Numbered from the stretch's first letter, positions 26,751 to 35,503 are shown. The stretch: DNA of 64,000 nucleotides from Shewanella electrica (GCF_022321485.1 NZ_JAKOGG010000003.1:1-64000), one strand, 5' to 3'. Translations and numbers: made by a program. Notes: generated by a model from the sequence alone, not told the origin.

Positions 26751-29700
26751 TTAGAAGCCCTCCGCTTTAGCAATATTCACAAGGAATGCTTTGTACTCTG
26801 GAGTTTGCGTGTTCGCGTCACCCACTGCTGAAGTCAGCTCGTTCACGATATAACTCTTCTGAGTCAACGCTTCGTAGCTACCGTGGCGTGGAATACCAAT
26901 GGTGTGTACTTTCTTACCTTGTACATCCAATGGTTGCAGACGTTTAGTCACATACGCTTTGGTGATGATGTGTGAACGTTTAGACGTCACTTTCACCCAA
27001 TCACCGTTAGCAATGCCTTTCTCTGCCGCCAGTACTTCGTCGATTTCGATAAAGTGTTGTGGCTGAGTGATAGCAGCTAAACGACAGTGTGTAGTCCAGT
27101 TGTTGAAGTGTTCTGTCATAGAGTAGGTAGTACCTACATATGGGAACTCTTCGTTAGTACCAAAGCTTTCGCGCATACCTTTGAGCATACGAGCCACTGG
27201 GTTGTTAGTGACTTTTGGATGCAGCGGGTTGCTACCGATAGGTGATTCAAACGGCTCATAGTGTTCAGGGAACGGACCATCTTTCAAATCGCGCAGCGCA
27301 AACAGGTGACCAACACCGTCAGCTTGCATGATGAATGGATGGGCTGAGTCTTCTGCATTCAACTTAGCGTTGAAGTCAGGTACGTCGATACCTTGCCATT
27401 TGCCTTCTTTGTACTCGAGCAGTACGCGGCTTGGGTCACGTGGTTTACCGTGAACGTCGCATGATGCGCGGTTATACAGAATACGGCGGTTAGCAGGCCA
27501 CGCGAATGACCAGTTAGGAGTAATACCTTTACCTGATGGGTCGCTGTTATCACGACGAGCCATCATGTTGCCTTTCTCGGTCCATTGACCTGAGTAGATC
27601 CAGATACCACAAGCAGTTGAACCGTCAGCTTTCAGTTCAGTGAAGCTGTTCAGCAGTTTGCCAGTGTTCAGATCATAACCGTTCATCTCTTTCGCCAGCT
27701 CTTCTGAGCTAGGTTCATGCTCAATTGCATAATCCCATTTAATGGCTTCGATAGGTTGAGGCAGACGGCCGCCTTCTTCACGATACAGGCGTTTCAGTTC
27801 CAGCATGATGCCAGACAGAATGGCTGGATCTGACAGCGCTTCACCCGGTGGGTTCGCACCTTTGAAGTGCCATTGCAACCAGCGACCAGAGTTAGCGATA
27901 GAACCACTTTCTTCAGCAAAACAGGTAGTTGGCAGACGGAATACTTCAGTTTGGATGTTGGCAGTATCAACGTCGTTGAACTGACCTGCATTACGCCAGA
28001 AGCTTGAAGTTTCGTTAGCCAGTGCATCCAGGATTACCAAGAATTTCAGGTTTGATAAGCCTTTAGATACTTTTTGTTTATCTGGCTGAGAGTTCAGGGT
28101 GTTGATACCTTGGATGAAGTAACCGTTAACTTCACCGTGAACCATCATGTCGATCTGTTTATTGATATCGTACTGTTGGTCCCATTTTGGCAACCATTCA
28201 TAACCGTAGTCGTTATCAGCAGTTGCGTGATCACCGAAGAAAGATTTCAGCAGTGACACAGTAAATGCTGGGTAGTTATGCCAGTAGTTAGTTGAACCTG
28301 GACGCAGTTGTTTTGGCGTGTAGTGGTTCAAGTAAGCTTCAAGGTTGATATCTTGATCTTGTGGCAGTTTCAGGTAGCCTGGCAGACCTTGGCACAGCAG
28401 TGCTAAGTCAGTGGCACCTTGTACGTTTGAGTGACCACGCAGCGCGTTAACACCACCACCCATGATACCCATGTTACCCAGCAGCAGCTGAATCATCGCC
28501 ATGGTACGGATGTTTTGTGCGCCCACACTGTGTTGAGTCCAACCCAGTGCATACAGGAACGTCGCCGCTTTGTTATCTACGTGAGTCGCACCAATCTGTT
28601 TACATACGTCTAAGTATGCATCTTGAGGTGTACCAGTGATTTGAGAAACGGTCGCAGGATCGTAGCGTTCAACGTGTTTTTCCAACAGACGCAGTACGCA
28701 ACGAGGGTTGGTCATGGTTGGGTCAACTTTAGCGTAGCCTTGGTCGTCCAACTCATAGAACCAAGAAGATTGGTCATAAGTGTTAGTGGTGTCATCAAAA
28801 CCACTGAACAAACCTTCGTTAAAGTCAAAGTCTTCACGCACGATGAATGGTGCGTTGGTGTAGGCTTTCACATATTCAACGTTGATCTGGTTATTTTTCA
28901 GCAGATAACGAATCATCCCCAACAGGAAGGTGATGTCAGTACCTGAACGCAGTGGTGCGTAGGTATCTGCCACAGCCGCACTACGGTTGAAACGTGGGTC
29001 AACCACAATCAAACGTGCGTTGTTGTGTTCCATCGCTTCAGTTACCCAACCAAAACCTACTGGGTGAGCTTCTGCTGCGTTACCGCCCATCACAATCGCT
29101 AGGTCGGTATTTTTCATATCGGCCCAGTGGTTGGTCATTGCACCACGACCAAAGGTCGGAGCCATGGCGGCAGGTGTTGGCGCGTGACATACGCGGGCGA
29201 TGTTATCCAAGCCCAGCATACCAATGGCACGGCCAAATTTATGAGTCATGAAACAGCCTTCGTTAGCCTGCGCTGACGAGGTCATCATACCCAAACTGGT
29301 CAAACGGTTAACGGTTTGGCCTTTAGCGTTCTTCTCAACGAGGTTGGCGTCACGTTCGTCTTTCACCAAACGCGCGATACGTTTAAACGCTTCATCCCAG
29401 CTGATACGTTGCCATTTATCACTGCCTGGCGCGCGTACTTCTGGGTATTTCAGTCGATGAGGACTATTCACGTAATCCACCAACCCAGCGCCTTTAGGAC
29501 ATAATGCGCCGCGGTTGATTGGGTTATCTGCATCACCTTCAATATGGAAGATGTGCTGTTCAGCATTTTTTCCGTTGCTGCTGTGGCTGTACATCAACAA
29601 GCCACAACCTACAGAACAATAGCAGCAGTTATTGCGTGTCTCTTTAGCTCTGAGCAGTTTAAACTCTCTGACTGCAGCGAATGCCTTTTCAGACATCAAG

Positions 29701-29774
29701 CCCAGTGCAGAGATGGCAGAAGTTGCAGCTCCTGCGGCACAGAGTTTGAAAAACTGTCGTCTGTTCATTGTCAT
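26751..29774 (-). CDS. fdnG: Formate dehydrogenase catalytic subunit, cysteine type, Tat-exported
   Basis: A 1007-residue molybdopterin (bis-MGD) oxidoreductase that oxidises formate in the periplasm. The start at 29774 follows GAGAG and gives a twin-arginine signal (MNRRQFFKL ... AFA). The [4Fe-4S] cluster ligands are Cys50, Cys53, Cys57 and Cys92. The Mo ligand is Cys196 in ARVCHAPT, exactly where E. coli FdnG has selenocysteine, and there is no in-frame UGA, so this is a Sec-independent form. GRGAMTNHW and VVDPRFNRSA are shared with FdnG. It heads fdnGHI-fdhE; two CRP-like sites lie upstream. Confidence 0.94.
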   Translation of the reverse strand: MTMNRRQFFKLCAAGAATSAISALGLMSEKAFAAVREFKLLRAKETRNNCCYCSVGCGLLMYSHSSNGKNAEQHIFHIEGDADNPINRGALCPKGAGLVDYVNSPHRLKYPEVRAPGSDKWQRISWDEAFKRIARLVKDERDANLVEKNAKGQTVNRLTSLGMMTSSAQANEGCFMTHKFGRAIGMLGLDNIARVCHAPTPAAMAPTFGRGAMTNHWADMKNTDLAIVMGGNAAEAHPVGFGWVTEAMEHNNARLIVVDPRFNRSAAVADTYAPLRSGTDITFLLGMIRYLLKNNQINVEYVKAYTNAPFIVREDFDFNEGLFSGFDDTTNTYDQSSWFYELDDQGYAKVDPTMTNPRCVLRLLEKHVERYDPATVSQITGTPQDAYLDVCKQIGATHVDNKAATFLYALGWTQHSVGAQNIRTMAMIQLLLGNMGIMGGGVNALRGHSNVQGATDLALLCQGLPGYLKLPQDQDINLEAYLNHYTPKQLRPGSTNYWHNYPAFTVSLLKSFFGDHATADNDYGYEWLPKWDQQYDINKQIDMMVHGEVNGYFIQGINTLNSQPDKQKVSKGLSNLKFLVILDALANETSSFWRNAGQFNDVDTANIQTEVFRLPTTCFAEESGSIANSGRWLQWHFKGANPPGEALSDPAILSGIMLELKRLYREEGGRLPQPIEAIKWDYAIEHEPSSEELAKEMNGYDLNTGKLLNSFTELKADGSTACGIWIYSGQWTEKGNMMARRDNSDPSGKGITPNWSFAWPANRRILYNRASCDVHGKPRDPSRVLLEYKEGKWQGIDVPDFNAKLNAEDSAHPFIMQADGVGHLFALRDLKDGPFPEHYEPFESPIGSNPLHPKVTNNPVARMLKGMRESFGTNEEFPYVGTTYSMTEHFNNWTTHCRLAAITQPQHFIEIDEVLAAEKGIANGDWVKVTSKRSHIITKAYVTKRLQPLDVQGKKVHTIGIPRHGSYEALTQKSYIVNELTSAVGDANTQTPEYKAFLVNIAKAEGF

Positions 29775-29898
29775 GTCACACACTCTCTTTTTATGTGCTT
29801 TCCTACTGCGGCGAGTGTGCCGCAGGCTTGAGTTCTAGCGGTGCCTTAACTCATGCACGAAGTATCTATAAAAATGACAATAGATGACAAATAACGAC

Positions 29899-29916
29899 AC
29901 GTGATATGTATCACAT
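29899..29916. promoter_or_regulatory. CRP-like site upstream of fdnG
   Basis: CGTGATATGTATCACA matches the consensus TGTGA-N6-TCACA in nine of ten key positions. It is centred about 133 bases upstream of the fdnG start. In Shewanella CRP is known to control many anaerobic respiratory operons, so activation of this operon is plausible. Confidence 0.6.
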
Positions 29917-30023
29917 TTAAAATTCATAGAAACAAAACACCAAAAAATACTAAAATCAAAACACCAAAATCCAAAATAAAAACGAATAACAGAATATAAA
30001 ACTTATTTGGTTATTTTTTAGTC

Positions 30024-30051
30024 TGGACATTTTGTCTGGTAAAAATGTCCA
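30024..30051. repeat. Perfect 10-bp inverted repeat with 8-nt loop
   Basis: TGGACATTTT and AAAATGTCCA are exact reverse complements around GTCTGGTA. There is no T tract on either side, so it is not a terminator. It lies between the two CRP-like sites and could be a regulator site or a stem-loop in a long leader. Confidence 0.6.
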
Positions 30052-30086
30052 CTCTGCCTCAAATTTACCGTGCCGCAATTTACATA

Positions 30087-30102
30087 TGTGACATGCATCA
30101 CC
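30087..30102. promoter_or_regulatory. Second CRP-like site
   Basis: TGTGACATGCATCACC matches nine of ten consensus bases. It is about 187 bases centre-to-centre from the first site. It may act on fdnG or on a transcript running rightwards. Confidence 0.5.
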
Positions 30103-30479
30103 AATTACCCCCTTTCAGGGAAGTAGCGGGTCGAAAATTAGCAAAACCTTATTTGTGAGCCACTTCTCATTTACCTTACTTTTATTGTGTGAACTAAGCT
30201 AACTTTGCATTATTTAAGCGGTTATTGGGATGCTTAGACCAGTAATGAACAGCGACGAACGACCAAAAATGGTCACGCTCACCACAGCAAAATCTGCGGC
30301 ATTTTCGTTCGACGCTGCGTTTTATCAGCTGCTGTTTTGGGAGAAATTAGAGTAAATGCACTCCAACAATGCAGGACTCACCAAGTTGGTGCACACTGTC
30401 GGTGTTTGAGCGTCCACAAAAACCACTAATGGACTGTATTTATTGAAATTTATTTTTTGGCACACTAACTGCTTTATAG

Positions 30480-30631
30480 AAAGCGAACTATAAAACAGGC
30501 GCAAAAGTCTGTCGCGTTAATTGGATGTGTAACTACAAACTCAGTATGAGTGCACCGAGTTTGTCAGCATCACCGGGTAATGACACCCTAAGCATTGCGT
30601 AAATCAGGTAATGCTTAGGGTGATTTTTTTT
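30480..30631 (+). ncRNA. Candidate small RNA ending in a strong terminator
   Basis: A rho-independent terminator points right in a region with no plus-strand gene before it for 6 kb (csdE, which already has its own hairpin). The terminator stem CACCCTAAGCATT / AATGCTTAGGGTG (30584-30622) has 13 perfect pairs and is followed by T8 (30624-30631). Just upstream ACAAACTC / GAGTTTGT (30535-30564) forms a second stem. No clear ORF precedes it. The 5' end is uncertain; a TATAAA at about 30489 could be a -10 but no good -35 was found. Confidence 0.45.
30584..30631 (+). terminator. Rho-independent terminator, 13-bp stem and T8
   Basis: A perfect 13-bp stem, 13-nt loop and an eight-T tract. It has the strongest T tract of any terminator seen in the window, yet no annotated gene uses it. 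Confidence 0.85.
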
Positions 30632-30640
30632 ACTACATCA

Positions 30641-31007
30641 GTTGCGAGTTTCGAGCTTCGGGTTGCGAGCTACGAGTTACGAGTTTTGGGCTTAGAGTGC
30701 CGAGCTTCGGGTTGCGAGCTTATCGCTTACCGCTTATGGCTTACCTCTTATCGCTTACGGCTTACAGCTTATGGCTTATGGCTTATGGCTTATCGCTTTA
30801 CCGCTTCCCGCTCGCATCTCGCAACTCGCAACTCGCAACTCGCAACTCGTGTCTCGTATCTCGTATCTCGAGTCTCGCATCAAGCTTCAAACGGCGCGCT
30901 ACAGGCTTCAGGTTGCGAGCTTTTAGCTTACCGCTTATGGCTTATCGCTTTACCGCTTCCCGCTCGCATCTCGCATCTCGCATCTCGCAACTCGTATCTC
31001 GTATCTG
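30641..31007. repeat. Heptamer-repeat island with inverted symmetry
   Basis: From 30641 to 30794 the sequence divides into 22 consecutive 7-mers starting with G (one starts with T): first GTTGCGA/GCTTCGG types, then GCTTATG/GCTTACC types. From about 30808 the 7-mers become ACTCGCA/TCTCGCA/TCTCGTA, the reverse complement of the first type, so the two ends can pair. After a 33-base break (30877-30909) a shorter second block (30911-31007) repeats the same order, including an almost identical 40-base core. The frames open through it are only translations of the 7-mers. Confidence 0.9.
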
Positions 31008-31013
31008 AAAAGC

Positions 31014-31041
31014 AAAAAAAGACCGCCGCAGCGGTCTTTTC
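31014..31041 (-). terminator. Terminator after the HupE-like gene
   Basis: AGACCGC / GCGGTCT with a 4-nt loop; the minus strand continues with seven T. It converges with the heptamer island. Confidence 0.8.
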
Positions 31042-31057
31042 ACCATTGACACATAAG

Positions 31058-31663
31058 TTAACGTATTAGCACCAACAAGAAGCCAGCGGCCAACATAACC
31101 CCTCCGTAACCAAGTGCAATATTGCGATGCTGAGTCTTCACCAGTGCATAGCAAGCACTTTCACCCAAAAGACAACATAAAATCCCAGCAGTAACCAACG
31201 GCCCACCAAGTAACAAAAGTTGGTCACCTAAGCTGCTAGATGAAAGTGGATTCAGATGAGCAAAGCTATAGCCGAAGGCAAATGCCAACACGCCCGTTAA
31301 AGCTATTGCTCCGTGTACCGACCAACGCACGTTACCCGCCACTAACATACCGATCAAAAACACCGCCAGTAACATTCCCTCTTCTGCAAAAATCATTGCG
31401 ACGGTGGTGTGTTGTGTGGCTAATCCACACAGAAGTAGCACCGAAAAGCTCAAGGGTAATGCCCAGAGGGCGCGACCGCCTATCTGCATAGCCCAGATGC
31501 CGACGCCCACCATAAATAGTACGGTGGCGATGGATTGCCAAATTGGGAAGTTCGGCAACTCAGGAGCCAGCACCGGCGCATAGGCAAACCAACATAAAGA
31601 CAAAACCAACAAAGTGATAGGGAGTCGGAACGGATGTTCAGCAAGTGCAGTTAAAGTGCGCAT
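31058..31663 (-). CDS. HupE/UreJ-like membrane protein
   Basis: A 201-residue protein with six or seven membrane segments. The segment VGVGIWAMQIGGRALWALPLSF resembles the core of HupE/UreJ nickel/cobalt permease-like proteins, but the N-terminal HPxxGxDH metal motif of that family is absent, so transport of metal is doubtful. The start at 31663 (MRTLTALAEHPF) is supported by GAGG; the frame is open 26 codons further. It stands alone without hydrogenase or urease genes. Confidence 0.5.
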   Translation of the reverse strand: MRTLTALAEHPFRLPITLLVLSLCWFAYAPVLAPELPNFPIWQSIATVLFMVGVGIWAMQIGGRALWALPLSFSVLLLCGLATQHTTVAMIFAEEGMLLAVFLIGMLVAGNVRWSVHGAIALTGVLAFAFGYSFAHLNPLSSSSLGDQLLLLGGPLVTAGILCCLLGESACYALVKTQHRNIALGYGGVMLAAGFLLVLIR

Positions 31664-31798
31664 ACATACCTCGCTATTTGGCCTGTGATACACAACTACA
31701 CCATAGAAGTATTTTGTTACAACTGGTATGACCTGCTTCAAAAAATGAACAATTTTATCCCTGAATCATTACCTACTTTAGTCTTAATTGAACTGAAA

Positions 31799-32398
31799 CT
31801 AGCGACAACTATGGCCAGCTAACGACAGGCGTTCTTGCACATTCGGATTGGGATAACGCTCCCCCGTCATCACCAACTCATCACCTTGCAGCTCAAATTG
31901 TGGCTTGAGCATCCAATCAACTCGTCCCAGTGACCGTAATTCATAGCGTCCCCACGGTCTTGGACACGTTAAGTAGACGTAATGATAAGCCTTGCCAATA
32001 GCGCCAGGATCCGCCGTGTAAACATAGAATTGCTGTCCATTCAGCACCAGCTCTTTATGGATATATTCAATATTGGCTGACGTTGGCATGTTAAGCATCG
32101 CGCCCAGCAACACCAACGGCAGTTGCATGAGGCATAATCCAGTTAAGACGGTAACGGGAATTATTGGCCGTTTCAGTTTGGGCTTAATGTACGGATATAA
32201 GGCTAACAACACAGTCCCGACAATAAATAACATGCCCAGTTTTATCAGTAATAGATAGCCCTTCAAATAGGCAGTAAACGTCGGTGACCGCCAATTCAAT
32301 CCCCAAAGCGTCAAGGGGTGTAGCGACTCCATTAACGGCAACAGCACGAAACACCACAGAACAACCCACACACGATACTTCACTATCCATTGCCACAT
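31799..32398 (-). CDS. Membrane protein of unknown function
   Basis: A 199-residue protein with three probable membrane helices in the first 110 residues (VWVVLWCFVLLPLM, LLLIKLGMLFIVGTVLLAL, IPVTVLTGLCLMQLPLVLLG) and a soluble C-terminal half with three cysteines or Cys-Pro elements. No family recognised. It is 135 bases from the HupE-like gene on the same strand. Confidence 0.6.
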   Translation of the reverse strand: MWQWIVKYRVWVVLWCFVLLPLMESLHPLTLWGLNWRSPTFTAYLKGYLLLIKLGMLFIVGTVLLALYPYIKPKLKRPIIPVTVLTGLCLMQLPLVLLGAMLNMPTSANIEYIHKELVLNGQQFYVYTADPGAIGKAYHYVYLTCPRPWGRYELRSLGRVDWMLKPQFELQGDELVMTGERYPNPNVQERLSLAGHSCR

Positions 32399-32484
32399 AC
32401 TACGCTGTCCTTTAACTATTTGTATTTACTTGTAATTAGCAGGTTAATCTAGCATATTCGTTACGCCTGTCAGCCGTTAGCCGT

Positions 32485-32510
32485 AAAAAAGCCGACGCTA
32501 AGGTCGGCTT
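32485..32510 (-). terminator. Terminator after rlhA
   Basis: AAGCCGAC / GTCGGCTT with a 6-nt loop, followed on the minus strand by T tract TTTTTT (complement of the A run at 32485-32490). Confidence 0.82.
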
Positions 32511-32534
32511 CAATAACACGGCTGACAACTGCCC

Positions 32535-34439
32535 TTACAGGCGGTTACTGCCCACCACCATCATTTCACATTTCTGGCAGTCAAACACCAGCTTGAGTGT
32601 ATCGCTGCCGACTTCGAGCACCATTGGCTCAGCTTTGATCCCCGGAGTTTCTTTCGGACACAGATTAAAGCTGTAGCGTAAGCAGTGCTTAGTGATCATC
32701 AACGGCGCATCGTTCAGCACTTGGTTTTTCTCGTACGCAGCGTCAATCTCAATCACGCCATGCTGCTTATAAAAGCTTTCCGCTTTGTCATTGAGTACGT
32801 TGCCCAAGAAGTTCAAATGCTTCTGCGGGAAGGTGGCCGCATCGCTACGTGGCCATTGTGGTGGCCGTTGGTAGTTGTCGACGCGGTATTGCTCAAACGC
32901 GTCAATCGCTTCACGGCGCAGCGCATTTAACTGCCCTGCTGGCACAAACCACGGCTGTGAAGTGGCAATTTCGACCTTGCGCGCGTGATAACGAGTACCA
33001 CCGAGTTTCGCCAAGCCTTTTTGTTGTTGGGCAATGGTTTTGTCTGCGTCATTGGCGGCTTGTTTTTCCAGCGCGGCGCTGACTTCAATCTGATGGCCGT
33101 GATCATCTTTAACGCGCACACCTAAGCCGCTGTCGGTATCAAACAAGGTGATATCGACGTTGATTAAACGCTTAGACGACTCTTTGCTCAGCACCGCTTC
33201 AAAGTCGTGGTCGAGGTTACGGAACAGCTCCATCCCCACACGCAGATCGCTCGGCACCTGGTTCGCCAAATAGGCGCGATTACCGTCAGCGCGGTTAACC
33301 CGCAGGCCACTCAGCTTGGCATCAGAGTGAATCGCTTTTTGGAAATCGATAGTGAAGTAACACAGGCCATCACCGTTGTGCAGCTGTTCAACTTCACTGC
33401 CGCTGTGGTCGATCTCCAGCCAGTCTTTGCCAATGGCGGTCACTTTACCGGCTGACTGGCCTAGATATTTTGGCGTGCGGAAGTCGTTCAAACCACCGTG
33501 ACGTTGATTCACAAAGTAATCGGTTTTGCCACGGTTAAAACTTTTATCTGGGTTTGGTACAAAGGTGTATTCGCAGCGGCCATGGGATGCCGCTTGCAGC
33601 GATGGATTGCGATCAAGGATCTTGTCCAACTGCTGGCGATAATGCGCAGTCACGTTCTTCACGTAACTCAAATCTTTCAAACGGCCTTCAATCTTAAACG
33701 AGCGAATACCGGCGTTGATCAGCGCATCCAAGTTATCGGTTTGGTTGTTGTCTTTGAGCGACAACAGGTGCTGGTTTTCTGCCAGTTGCTCGCCGTCACG
33801 GGTTTTCAAGTTACATGGCAGACGGCACATCTGCGAACATTCACCGCGGTTAGCGGAGCGCTTGGAAAACGCATGGCTCAAGTTACACAAGCCAGAATAA
33901 CTCACGCATAGCGCGCCGTGGATGAAGAACTCCAAGCGGGTTTTTACCGTGGCGGCAATGTCAGCAATCTGTTGCAAGCTCAGCTCGCGCGCCAACACCA
34001 CTTGCGAAAAGCCTACCTGCTCCATAAACGCTACCTTTTCAGGGGTACGGTTATCGGTTTGGGTACTGGCATGCAGCGCAATCGGTGGCAGATCTAGCTG
34101 TAATACGCCCATGTCCTGCACAATCAGCGCATCAACGCCAGCATCATACAACTCATGGATCAACGTATCGGCTTGGGCTAACTCAGCATCCGACATGATG
34201 GTATTGAGCGCCACAAACACCTGCGCGCCGTAACCGTGGGCAAACTCACTCAAGCGGGCAATATCACTCACGCTGTTACCGGCAGTAGCACGCGCACCGA
34301 AGGCTGGGCCACCAATATAAACCGCATCCGCACCGTGGCGAATGGCTTCAATACCGTAGTCGGCGTTTTTAGCAGGTGACAGCAATTCCAATTTGTTATC
34401 CAGAATGATGTCGTTGCTTGGCGTGTAGATCTGCACCAT
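32535..34439 (-). CDS. rlhA: 23S rRNA 5-hydroxycytidine synthase RlhA (peptidase U32 family)
   Basis: A 634-residue U32-family protein. It aligns closely with E. coli YdcP/RlhA through HGADAVYIGGPAFGAR, DAGVDALIVQDMG, ALHASTQTDNRTPEK and FFIHGALCVSYSGLC. The four conserved cysteines of the U32 iron-sulfur site are suggested by LC-x-SYSGLCN and CSQMCRLPC. The C-terminal third is the extension (DUF3656) that separates RlhA from shorter TrhP/YegQ. RlhA hydroxylates C2501 of 23S rRNA using prephenate-dependent chemistry. The C terminus (FDCQKCEM) adds another CxxC. It is monocistronic. Confidence 0.88.
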   Translation of the reverse strand: MVQIYTPSNDIILDNKLELLSPAKNADYGIEAIRHGADAVYIGGPAFGARATAGNSVSDIARLSEFAHGYGAQVFVALNTIMSDAELAQADTLIHELYDAGVDALIVQDMGVLQLDLPPIALHASTQTDNRTPEKVAFMEQVGFSQVVLARELSLQQIADIAATVKTRLEFFIHGALCVSYSGLCNLSHAFSKRSANRGECSQMCRLPCNLKTRDGEQLAENQHLLSLKDNNQTDNLDALINAGIRSFKIEGRLKDLSYVKNVTAHYRQQLDKILDRNPSLQAASHGRCEYTFVPNPDKSFNRGKTDYFVNQRHGGLNDFRTPKYLGQSAGKVTAIGKDWLEIDHSGSEVEQLHNGDGLCYFTIDFQKAIHSDAKLSGLRVNRADGNRAYLANQVPSDLRVGMELFRNLDHDFEAVLSKESSKRLINVDITLFDTDSGLGVRVKDDHGHQIEVSAALEKQAANDADKTIAQQQKGLAKLGGTRYHARKVEIATSQPWFVPAGQLNALRREAIDAFEQYRVDNYQRPPQWPRSDAATFPQKHLNFLGNVLNDKAESFYKQHGVIEIDAAYEKNQVLNDAPLMITKHCLRYSFNLCPKETPGIKAEPMVLEVGSDTLKLVFDCQKCEMMVVGSNRL

Positions 34440-34609
34440 GTTGAGCTGTTTCCAATATTAGCGAGGCGCGGAGTATAGCAAAAATCCGCCAATGACACAG
34501 ATCACAATTTGTAGCACGGCTCAGGCAACGACGGTATTGCGAGGTGCCCCAACGTTCCGCTGATTAGGAGTCACAGAACGCTGCATGCACGCAGCACTCA
34601 CTGATTGAC

Positions 34610-35140
34610 CTAGTAACCGCTGGCGTAGAACGGCCGCGCGCTAAAACCGACGTCCGTTTGCTCCACCACAAAGGGGAAATATGCACGGTAGGTGCGATCT
34701 AAGATCTCATCGCTAATCCACAGTAGATAGCTATGCTCACTCAGTTGCCCTTTCAGGCGAATGTCGATGATGTGTTGCCCTTCACTAAAGCGCAAAGTGC
34801 CTTCGTCGCTCAGTGTAAACATGGCATTTAATACCATGTTTTTATCAGCCCTTCGGCCTATTGAGGTAGGAATTGCGCGAATAGGTAATTGCTCGGCAAT
34901 CTGCTGTAACACGACTTGTGGTAGTGCTACGGGCTGTGGCGCAGGCGTTAATGAGCATTCGAGATATTCGGATGCAATCATCATGTTGACGGTAGTTTCT
35001 TCGAGGTTTTCAGTGGCGCGTAAGGCGTTATATTGCTCGCAGTCGTTAACACTCGCACCCGATGCCATGGAGATAGCGGTTTTGGGTGCCGCATGGGCAA
35101 GCGGGGTTAATAGGCAAGCTAGCAGTAATAGATGTCGCAC
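34610..35140 (-). CDS. Exported protein of unknown function
   Basis: A 176-residue secreted or periplasmic protein. A GTG start at 35140 has AAGGA seven bases upstream and gives a tidy signal peptide (VRHLLLLACLLTPLAHA); an ATG 12 codons earlier is less likely. The mature part has two cysteines and a beta-rich second half (LLWISDEILDRTYRAYFPFVV). No family recognised. A CRP-like site and a palindrome lie 86-117 bases upstream. Confidence 0.6.
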   Translation of the reverse strand: MRHLLLLACLLTPLAHAAPKTAISMASGASVNDCEQYNALRATENLEETTVNMMIASEYLECSLTPAPQPVALPQVVLQQIAEQLPIRAIPTSIGRRADKNMVLNAMFTLSDEGTLRFSEGQHIIDIRLKGQLSEHSYLLWISDEILDRTYRAYFPFVVEQTDVGFSARPFYASGY

Positions 35141-35225
35141 GAGGTATTCCTTAAATCCGTTTAAACAAGGTTCCAAATAACCGGGCCAGTGTAACGAAAC
35201 ATGGCGTTAAAAACACCATTATCAC

Positions 35226-35257
35226 AGTGAATTCAATCACATAATTAGTTTATGTGA
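35226..35257. promoter_or_regulatory. CRP-like site overlapping a 21-bp palindrome
   Basis: AGTGAATTCAATCACA (35226-35241) fits the CRP consensus except for the first base. It overlaps TCACATAA-TTAGT-TTATGTGA (35237-35257), an exact 8-bp inverted repeat with a 5-base spacer. The pair sits between the start of the minus-strand exported protein and a plus-strand small ORF, so it could control either. Confidence 0.5.
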
Positions 35258-35332
35258 ATAACATTATCCTTGAGTAATTGCGGCTAGAAGGAACACAGTA
35301 GCTGGCAGATAAAACGCGGTAGTGAGAGATCA

Positions 35333-35473
35333 ATGAATGGTAAGCAGCTTGCACCGCTAGATAAAAAACCATTTATACCGGAAACTAAGTGGTCAAGAGA
35401 CAAACAAGAGTCAAAAGGGAAGAACCGATACACACCTTTTCTCAAAGATGTGCCCCGCAATGACTGGCAGTAA
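35333..35473 (+). CDS. Candidate 46-residue basic small protein
   Basis: ATG to TAA gives 46 residues, MNGKQLAPLDKKPF through FLKDVPRNDWQ, hydrophilic with many Lys, Arg and Pro. The composition looks like a real soluble protein, and a GAGAG ribosome binding site lies 4-5 bases upstream. It starts about 100 bases from a CRP-like site. A minus-strand open frame over the same bases has poorer composition. No homologue is known to me; could be a small conserved Shewanella protein. Confidence 0.5.
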   Translation: MNGKQLAPLDKKPFIPETKWSRDKQESKGKNRYTPFLKDVPRNDWQ

Positions 35474-35503
35474 GCCAACACGCAGAGCACATCTTATTTA
35501 GGG

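Noticed and set aside
26751-29783. Possible selenocysteine codon in the formate dehydrogenase
   Set aside because: The Mo-ligand position is a normal cysteine codon and the long frame has no interrupting UGA.
30611-31069. 152-codon frame through the heptamer island
   Set aside because: It is a translation of period-7 DNA (seven-residue peptide repeats) and has no ribosome binding site.
35284-35490. 68-codon frame on the minus strand
   Set aside because: It has Ser/Leu/Cys-rich composition and no ribosome binding site, whereas the plus-strand ORF 35333-35473 has both better composition and a ribosome binding site.
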